From Bin80 sp965116685 (GTDB lineage: Bacteria > Bacteroidota > Rhodothermia > Rhodothermales > Bin80), in the NCBI GenBank assembly GCA_965116685.1, contig OZ220707.1:2728001-2792000 (forward strand): a stretch of DNA of 64,000 nt, in the 5' to 3' direction. The stretch's first letter is position 1. The number at the start of each line of letters is the position of its first letter. The notes under the pieces were generated by a model, which did no database searches, had not been told where the DNA came from, and saw only the letters and a list, made by a program, of their open reading frames with translations. A program made the translations under genes and the position numbers. Positions 57,777 to 64,000 of this stretch are shown piece by piece.

Positions 57777-59773
57777 GTGTCTGTCCAGAAAATGCCTGTG
57801 CTCCGGGTCTGTTCCGAGATATTGGGGTTCATTTTGGTTCAATCCGTTTGATTATTGGTGGGGCGGTCGTTTTTGAGACACTTGTTTGTGCTGGATTTTT
57901 CTGTATTACAGGTATTTCGTATCTACTGGACACACCTCTCGCATCCGCCCGTACGAGCCACTTGATGTTCTTCCTCGGATAAGCGGGATGGCTACGCCGC
58001 GCGCCGCAATCGCTTGCGTTGTTTCTGGAGACGTCTGAGACGCTTTCGTTCCTGATCTCGCACTAGCGTCCCCAACCGGTGGATGTTCGCGGCCAATACC
58101 GAGGTTGCCACCACACGTTCGAAGCTTTCGCTGCTGGTCTCACGCACCAGTGACAAGCCTCGATGGTTGAGATGGTTCATGCAGGACTCTACTCCCGCAT
58201 GCCCCTTCCGTGCGTTCTGGTAAGCCGGGTCATTCTGACGTGCTTGTTCCTCTTGGGTCCGCCCCCCTTTCTTCGGCATGGCCGTAACTTCCAGCTTTTC
58301 ATCCAACTGCTTACGCACCTCAGGACTGTAAAACGCCCGGTCAAACGAGCAGGTCATGGAGATCCCTGGATACTGTGCCTCCAAGGTCTTCACCAGGGGA
58401 ATCGCAATATCCTTGTCGGTTCCCTCCCAAAGAATCCCGTAGCCTAAAACAAATTGATCCTCATCTTCAATCACCGCGACCGGGACCCCCAACTCGCAGA
58501 GGATTCCTGCCTTGCCCTTGACGATCCATCGCGTGAACGGCTTGAAGATCGAATAGATTTTCTCGTGGGTAGGAATCTGCTCTCCTTCAAAGATGCGGCG
58601 CTGGATCTGATCGGAAAATCGCGCAATGTAGTCCAGATACAGACAGAGTTCCTGTTTGGCCTCAAAAATTTCCTGCAAAGTGGCTTGATCTACATTGGAA
58701 CGGGGGCCGGAACGGGCCAAAATCTCCTGCTCCAGTGCATTGATCTGCTCCAGAAGGTCAAGAGATTTTTTGACCATCGCACGACTGCTGCGCAGATATC
58801 TGCGAACGTTCTTGAGTTTGTAGTCACGCCGCTGACCTTTCCGAGCTGCCCTATATTCCCGGTAGACCTTATTGCTCAGACTTTGGTGTTGCAGCCAACC
58901 ATCCATCCCAAATGATTTGCCCACCTTCGCACTGACACGAATCAGACAACGTACCGAGTCCCAGAGCAAGAGCAGATCGGTCGGAAAGCGAACATTGGTC
59001 TTCACCGGTTTCGAGTCGCACCGACATTTGAGCGTCTCGCCCTCGGGTTTGCCGACCATTCGGTGCCCAAGTTTGACCACCAAACAATTGACCTGCACCA
59101 GCAATTCGGGGGACAGTGCCGATACGTTATCATGAATGGCGGAACGAGTGTAGCGGGTCCGATCGTCCGCTCCATGCCCCAGCATCTGCCGCACAATATC
59201 CATATGGTTCGCCAAAGCGGTCAAAAGATCATAGTTGCAATGCAGCGCCTGCTTCAGGCCGGCCAAAACCAAGATATTCCACACGTCCATTCCGGGGCGC
59301 CCACAATTCTTACGGGTTCCCGGTTTATACCTCTCCAAAAGATCCATCAACTTCAATCGGGTCGGGAGGTCCAGAAAAATTTGTCGGAGCCCATACAGAA
59401 ATACTTGAATCACATCCCGGCTTCTTGGATCAAGCTGGATCTCCTCCATGGAGATGCAATCCATTGATAATTGAAAGTCATACGCTTTTCGCATCGCAAA
59501 AAAAAGTTGAAGATGAACGGCCCGGTTCCACTTATACTCCCATGATCCAGGCATGGATCGACAAATCTGAAGAATAAATTCAGAGTAAAAACCGCCTTGG
59601 GATGCTTCCAATACAGGTTTTTCAGGGATTGTGGATTTTCCTGAAAATCACCCGCCCCCGAGAGGAATTAAAAAAATCGGCGAGGAAAAAATGGAGAGAA
59701 TTGCGACAAAATCCAGACACAGGAGGGCATAAAGGCACATTTTAGAGATGCGATGGTATTCTCGGACAGACAC
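57777..59773 (-). mobile_element. ISNCY-type insertion sequence, copy 2 (intact)
   Basis: 1997 bp with ends GTGTCTGTCCAG (left) and CTCGGACAGACAC (right), flanked by TATATA on both sides (57771-57776 and 59774-59779). The transposase frame is intact. Both copies lie in the same direction and each has its own, different, target duplication. Confidence 0.9.
57992..59554 (-). CDS. ISNCY-type DDE transposase
   Basis: A 520-residue transposase. The N-terminal half includes a helical segment with HGADDRTRYTRSAIHDNV; then the catalytic core with CDSKPVKTNVRFPTD (first Asp), a coiled-coil-like region (LRSSRAMVKKSLDLLEQINALEQEIL), SFDRAFYSPEV (second Asp) and GHAGVESCMNHLNHRG (Glu). The basic C-terminus (RKRLRRLQKQRKRLRRA) is likely DNA-binding. 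An earlier TTG (59611) would add 19 residues; ATG 59554 is the safer start because copy 1 has CTG at the TTG position. Confidence 0.85.
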   Translation of the reverse strand: MPGSWEYKWNRAVHLQLFFAMRKAYDFQLSMDCISMEEIQLDPRSRDVIQVFLYGLRQIFLDLPTRLKLMDLLERYKPGTRKNCGRPGMDVWNILVLAGLKQALHCNYDLLTALANHMDIVRQMLGHGADDRTRYTRSAIHDNVSALSPELLVQVNCLVVKLGHRMVGKPEGETLKCRCDSKPVKTNVRFPTDLLLLWDSVRCLIRVSAKVGKSFGMDGWLQHQSLSNKVYREYRAARKGQRRDYKLKNVRRYLRSSRAMVKKSLDLLEQINALEQEILARSGPRSNVDQATLQEIFEAKQELCLYLDYIARFSDQIQRRIFEGEQIPTHEKIYSIFKPFTRWIVKGKAGILCELGVPVAVIEDEDQFVLGYGILWEGTDKDIAIPLVKTLEAQYPGISMTCSFDRAFYSPEVRKQLDEKLEVTAMPKKGGRTQEEQARQNDPAYQNARKGHAGVESCMNHLNHRGLSLVRETSSESFERVVATSVLAANIHRLGTLVRDQERKRLRRLQKQRKRLRRAA

Positions 59774-59816
59774 TATATACGAAAGTGCCGAAAGTCACGC
59801 AGCTAAGCGAAGCCGT

Positions 59817-62753
59817 TCATGCAAATTCTCCTGTAAGTCCCAAATCGCAAAAAACTTTATTGACGAACTTTTTCCGATCACCTTCGCCAACAAGAACATC
59901 CCATTGGTCATCAATTTTGTTGATGACCAAATCTTGCTTCTCCTTATCTATGATCAGAAAGCGTATACGTTTAACGTGTGTTAGGTTTAACCCTGGCTGT
60001 CCTTTTTTCTGGTGAGCATATACAATCACTTGGTTATGAAAATAATCGCTTACCATATAGTAAAAAAGATACTTCTGGCGTACTATATCTTCATTTGCAC
60101 GAATTCTAAACAAATGTTCGTTTACACACACATTGCGCTTATCAGTACACAAAAACAACGCTGCTTTGCCTGTTAACGCACCGTCTTTGTTTACAAGTAT
60201 ATCTTCTGTTTGTACAATACCCCTTGTCATATTTTGAAAATAGTCTGTGGGTACATATTTCATATTGTCCGTTGTAATCTCGCAAAGAGTACCATTAATG
60301 TGTTCACCTCCGAGACTCCATGCTCCGCTTTCAATTTCAGATACACCTCCCCTTGGGCGTTTCCCACTTTCAATCTCATCAATTACTGAACGTAGAGATA
60401 CCAGATTCTTCGCGTTAGGGTATGATAGTTGGTACTTCTTGAACACAAATGCATTCGTAAACTGATTCCCGCCCCAATGAAATAAATCCTCCATGAGGCG
60501 AACCTTCACATGCTCGGATAGCCGTGAATCTATGTTTGGTAATTGATTGTTACGCATGTTCGCCAATATGTAGCCGTTAACATGCTTTTGGGAATTTGGA
60601 TTTTCCTTGTCCAAAAGAAGCGATTCGCGGCGAATCTTTATTCCTTCGTTTCCTCGTCTACTGCTAAATTCATAGCCAAGAAACTTCTTTTCCACATTCT
60701 TTTCCCCAGATGTTACCACAACAATGCTTTGTTCTTTACAAATAGCTCGGTAGTCATCTTCAGTTTCTAAGGTTACGGGATCAGCGCGTTTACGCAAGAA
60801 TAAAATGACTGTTTTGATTCCGGTAGCCATAAAAGCGCCAGAACCCAATCGAACAATTCCTCGGACCTCAAAGTTTTCAAGTAAGATTTTTCGGGTGTCT
60901 TCGTAAATTTGTCCACCTCCAGTAATCAGAGATAAGTCAAGAATAATCCCTGCCACGCCTCCAGGTTTCACTAATTGGGCCATTCTCTCAACGAATAAAA
61001 CTTCAATTTTGTCACTCTTGTCGCCTAGCTTGTCAAAAAGTGTAAATGAGGATGAGCCGTCTTTTACCGTGGATTTAAATCCATCTACGGAATATGGAGG
61101 ATTTGCCACGAGTATGTCAAACCGAGGATTGTTTGATCCACAGGAATTTAGTTGCCCCCTATAGGCTTCAGAGTCAAACGGTTCAATCCCGGAAGCGTGT
61201 AGTATCTTCGCTTCCCCATCTCCGTTGAGAAAACAGGCGAGCTTTGATGTTTTGGCAAGCCTGTAATCAAATTCTATTCCATACACATACTCCTCTGCCC
61301 AACCGAGAGTGTCCACTTGATAGCTACGCAGTTTCCTTTTTTGCGTACGATTTAGCCCATCAGTTGGCATACACTGAATCAAGCTCTCGAGGAAATCCAT
61401 GGTCTCTGTCAGGAAATGACCACTACCGCATGCAAAATCAACAGTATAGGGGAGAAAGTGGTGCTCACCTCTACAAATTTTCTCACGAACTATGTCCTCA
61501 ATGGGTAAGCTCATTACGATAAATTGGACAAGCGGAACCGGAGTGAAGTACTGTCCAGATTCTTGCTTGAATCCCGTATTCAGAAGTAACTCAAAAAACT
61601 CCCCTAAGAACTGCTGTTTATGCGCGTAGCGTAGTTGCCAACGTTCCAATAATCGAACCATTTCAATCACAATAATAGCATTTTGATTGAAGGAGTCCTC
61701 GTTAAATACTTCCGTAAAGGCAAATTCCTGGTTTTTGTATAGCCGGAGCTCTATTATTTTTCGTTGTGCATCATCATCCAAAAGGTCTGACCCGATATCT
61801 TCGACACTATAATCCGTAACGTCTTTATCCAGGTACTGCCTCATTCCTTGTTTGTATAGACTATTCAGACGACCAAGTAACGATATTCTCGTATCTCTAC
61901 CTTCGATCCATTGAAAATCAAGTTCTTGGTCTTTGTCCTTTTCCTCATCCACAATTTTACATAAAAACAGGTTGAATATCTTGTTAAACGCATTGCCCTT
62001 GTCTGACACTACGTTGTGCCTTAGTATCTCAAGGAATTGTAGATAAATACGTTTGCCATCCGGTTCCTTAAGTGGTTGCAAATCCCCACGTAATAGCGGT
62101 GCACTCCCTACACCGTACGGGTTAACTTCTGGCTCAAATAAACCCTTGTATGCAAATTGCTTGTTCCATCTGTTGAAAACCTCACCTACATCGCCAAGTG
62201 ACCGGAATATTGGCTCTATCTTTACTATTGCATTTTTATACTCTACTGCTCCTTGCGAAACGTAAGATGTGTACAAACAAATGTATTCTGCATTGCGGTC
62301 CTGCTGCCAGTACGAGAATAGCTGCCCACCATCTTTTTCTTGCATACGTCTTTTCTCCTTCTCGTACTCTTTTGGATGTGTCTTACACTCAATCATCAGG
62401 TAAGACTGATTATTGAGCTTATCCTTGACAAGTATGTCCAGTTTACCTCTGTGGCTGCGGCCGACACTCCACTTGCGCTCCAATTCTATACAAGATGGTG
62501 GGTATCCTTTCGTAAGAAGACGATCCACACATTCCAAAACAACAAAATTTTCACTGTTTTGAAAGTTGGAAGTAGTTCTATCTCCAAGTAGAATCTCTTC
62601 GGGATAACTTATAGTTTTGGATTCAAAATCAACATCAATTATTACGCCAAACGAAGGATATTCTTTTCTCCGCTTGTCACCCCGAAGCGGCGTAAATTTC
62701 AACACATCAAGGATGATGTGGAGATCGGGGGGGGGGGGGTATGTGTCAGACAT
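59817..62753 (-). CDS. Single-chain R-M-S enzyme (type IIG-like restriction-modification), poly-C switch at its start
   Basis: A 978-residue protein. An N-terminal PD-(D/E)XK nuclease has D106 in KLDILVKDK and E122-C-K124 in LMIECKT. Next a helical linker (HsdM-like), then an N6-adenine methyltransferase with QYFTPVPLVQFIV, motif I DFACGSGHF (about 441-447) and catalytic NPPY (551-554). The last 240 residues look like an HsdS target-recognition half (FVFKKYQLSYPNAKNLVSL, GEHINGTLCEI, VNKDGALTGKAALF). This R-M-S order in one chain fits type IIG. Codons 5-9 lie in a 13-C tract; present length is in frame. The gene is AT-richer than its neighbours, so likely acquired. ATG 62753 is used; TTG 62762 would add three residues. 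Confidence 0.85.
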   Translation of the reverse strand: MSDTYPPPPDLHIILDVLKFTPLRGDKRRKEYPSFGVIIDVDFESKTISYPEEILLGDRTTSNFQNSENFVVLECVDRLLTKGYPPSCIELERKWSVGRSHRGKLDILVKDKLNNQSYLMIECKTHPKEYEKEKRRMQEKDGGQLFSYWQQDRNAEYICLYTSYVSQGAVEYKNAIVKIEPIFRSLGDVGEVFNRWNKQFAYKGLFEPEVNPYGVGSAPLLRGDLQPLKEPDGKRIYLQFLEILRHNVVSDKGNAFNKIFNLFLCKIVDEEKDKDQELDFQWIEGRDTRISLLGRLNSLYKQGMRQYLDKDVTDYSVEDIGSDLLDDDAQRKIIELRLYKNQEFAFTEVFNEDSFNQNAIIVIEMVRLLERWQLRYAHKQQFLGEFFELLLNTGFKQESGQYFTPVPLVQFIVMSLPIEDIVREKICRGEHHFLPYTVDFACGSGHFLTETMDFLESLIQCMPTDGLNRTQKRKLRSYQVDTLGWAEEYVYGIEFDYRLAKTSKLACFLNGDGEAKILHASGIEPFDSEAYRGQLNSCGSNNPRFDILVANPPYSVDGFKSTVKDGSSSFTLFDKLGDKSDKIEVLFVERMAQLVKPGGVAGIILDLSLITGGGQIYEDTRKILLENFEVRGIVRLGSGAFMATGIKTVILFLRKRADPVTLETEDDYRAICKEQSIVVVTSGEKNVEKKFLGYEFSSRRGNEGIKIRRESLLLDKENPNSQKHVNGYILANMRNNQLPNIDSRLSEHVKVRLMEDLFHWGGNQFTNAFVFKKYQLSYPNAKNLVSLRSVIDEIESGKRPRGGVSEIESGAWSLGGEHINGTLCEITTDNMKYVPTDYFQNMTRGIVQTEDILVNKDGALTGKAALFLCTDKRNVCVNEHLFRIRANEDIVRQKYLFYYMVSDYFHNQVIVYAHQKKGQPGLNLTHVKRIRFLIIDKEKQDLVINKIDDQWDVLVGEGDRKKFVNKVFCDLGLTGEFA
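62727..62739 (-). repeat. Poly-C (plus-strand G13) tract in the R-M-S gene
   Basis: Thirteen consecutive Gs on the plus strand, i.e. Cs in the gene, straight after its fourth codon (TAC CCC CCC CCC CCC). Losing or gaining one base moves the frame, and stops follow within about 10 codons in both shifted frames: with 14 Cs the sequence reads to TGA in CCT TGA, and with 12 Cs to TGA in TGT TGA. Such tracts change length by polymerase slippage. Confidence 0.85.
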
Positions 62754-62829
62754 ATACTTCAAGGATGGGAAATTCTCAATCCTATAGAAGCCGTCACGGA
62801 CGCTTCAAGTCTTCTGGTGAACTGCCCCA

Positions 62830-63722
62830 TTAAGCGATCAGATCTTTAGACCTCAACCATATGCCGACCATGCAGGCTACAACATACGGCATTTGCGCCA
62901 TTGTGTTCAGTTTGCGGATATTGTACTTTCCCGCAAACTCTTGGATGTAGCGGTTCAGGTGCTTCCTGCTTAACTGGTAATATGTGCCGTGATACGCATG
63001 CTTGAATCTTGACCAGAACCCTCTTAGTCCATTTGTGTGTGCCATACCGCTGATCCATTCACCGACTGAGTGGGTTACTGTCTCATGGTGTAGGTCAACC
63101 AAACCCGAATAAGAACGGGATTCGTCTGTATACCCGGTAGAGCCTGTTTTGGTATGATCATACACGAATTGTTTTAGCGTCAGCCCATCTGTACTTGGAA
63201 CGACTTGGGCACGAATCGCGCCAGTCTTGCAGTTTTTTACTCCGGCAACTGCGGCCTCGCCTACTGTACTCCGTCCTGGATTTGATTTCTTATCTTCATG
63301 TTCGCTGGATTCCTTCTCCCCGACGTACGTTTCATCAACTTCTACTGAGCCTTCAAAAGCGACTGCAAGGAGCGGTTCAAACGCTTTGCGAATCCGTTGT
63401 AACATGAACCAAGCCGTGCGCTGGGTTACATCCAAGCCACAGTGCAACTTCATACTGGACACACCTTTGAGTGCGGTTATTTCAAGGTAGAGCGCCCAAA
63501 CCCATTTCAGTAATGGTGTAATCTTGACGATTGCAGGAGCGCTCCTGTATGCACGCTGAACCGCTTCTTGCATGGACGGCAATGGTAAGGCATCGTGTTG
63601 CCCGAACAAGTGTAAGTATTGACGCCTTTGCAGTACGGACATTTGCGACCACCAGGCCAGAATACAGACTCGAACCGTTTCGTAGCTGTGCCTTCGTTTG
63701 GGAACAAACACATGATGTCCAT
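62830..63722 (-). pseudogene. IS1595-family transposase, frameshifted
   Basis: The N-terminal zinc ribbon is in one frame (63722 to about 63534: CPYCKG, YHCRPCKKRFSVHTGALLQSS), and the DDE core in another (ITPLLKWVWALYLEITALKG to the end). A single missing A at the TCGTCAAG site explains the shift. In the core the first Asp (VEVDETYVG) and second (STGYTDESRSY) are kept, but the third position (HTNGLRGFW) has Arg where the family has Glu (NG-I-E-S-FW). The protein is doubly disabled. Element ends were not found. Confidence 0.8.
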
Positions 63723-64000
63723 AAACGTCTTTACTTTTATGGTGTGATTCTCCTAGCCCCTTTGTATTCATCGTTTTTAGCCCTCGGGCGCTCTCTCTCA
63801 ATATACCACTTCTACGCAGAAGTCAGGATAAAATTGAAGTTAAGTATATAACTGCCAAATTCTTGAGGAGTGCAGTACGGCCGTCCAAGATGACAGCGAC
63901 ATGATCATTAAGGTAAACTGTCGCAAGGATGCTAGTGATATACTCAGGCCTGTTCGGTTTGGCTTGGCAATAACTCTGGTAATTATGGAGAATATGGTGT
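63723..64000. other. Right edge, gene-free
   Basis: 278 bp with no recognisable gene; it could include the outer end of the IS1595 element, but I cannot identify it. Confidence 0.3.

Noticed and set aside
47311..59773. Composite transposon formed by the two ISNCY copies carrying the defence genes.
   Set aside because: Each IS has a matching 6-bp duplication on both of its own sides (TATCTA, TATATA), and the outermost flanks differ. That means two separate insertions, not movement of the whole block.

Overview
The window looks like chromosomal DNA of a Bacteroidota/Rhodothermota-type bacterium (Rhodothermales-like). This rests on family content, not on any alignment. It has a SusC/SusD pair, a second TonB-dependent receptor, a GLPGLI protein, lipoproteins with short lipoboxes, FG-GAP/ASPIC-UnbV proteins, and C-terminal type IX secretion (T9SS) sorting domains of the YPNPF type. 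Several genes lack a visible Shine-Dalgarno sequence, as is common in this group.

Layout. 0-4 kb: surface-sugar genes on the minus strand (GT2 fragment, TIGR02757 protein, and a Gfo/Idh/MocA dehydrogenase, DegT aminotransferase and hexapeptide acyltransferase set). 4-8 kb: a TPR protein and a choice-of-anchor-B/FG-GAP gene broken by an antisense ORF-less group II intron and by a frameshift. 8-20 kb: mutS2, a TonB receptor, a VWA membrane protein, a subtilase and cytidine deaminase; the last two are separated by a complete IS with 18-bp ends and a 4-bp target duplication. 20-29 kb: tRNA-Leu(UAA), GLPGLI protein, SusD, SusC and an S9 peptidase. 28.9-37.8 kb: an overlapping operon of four lipoproteins, three of them CRTAC1-like. 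38-43 kb: aldo/keto reductase and a DUF1800/DUF1501 pair. 43-47 kb: a DUF5916 outer-membrane protein, an oxidoreductase fragment and a truncated DUF1501 paralogue.

47-64 kb is a defence island in an IS-rich, decaying setting. Two nearly identical ISNCY-type elements (47311-49306 and 57777-59773) lie on either side of hsdM and helicase relics, a single-chain SIR2-APAZ-MID-PIWI protein (fused short prokaryotic Argonaute), a DUF262-HNH-AlbA_2 protein split by one in-frame stop, and a small membrane protein. To the right is a single-chain R-M-S (type IIG-like) enzyme whose fifth to ninth codons contain a 13-C homopolymer, a strong candidate for phase-variable switching, followed by a broken IS1595 transposase.

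The most interesting signals are the fused SIR2-pAgo with its ATGA-overlapping upstream reading frame, the poly-C-switchable R-M-S gene, the stop-interrupted DUF262 gene, and the antisense group II intron. No CRISPR array, rRNA or integrase-type island boundary was seen.
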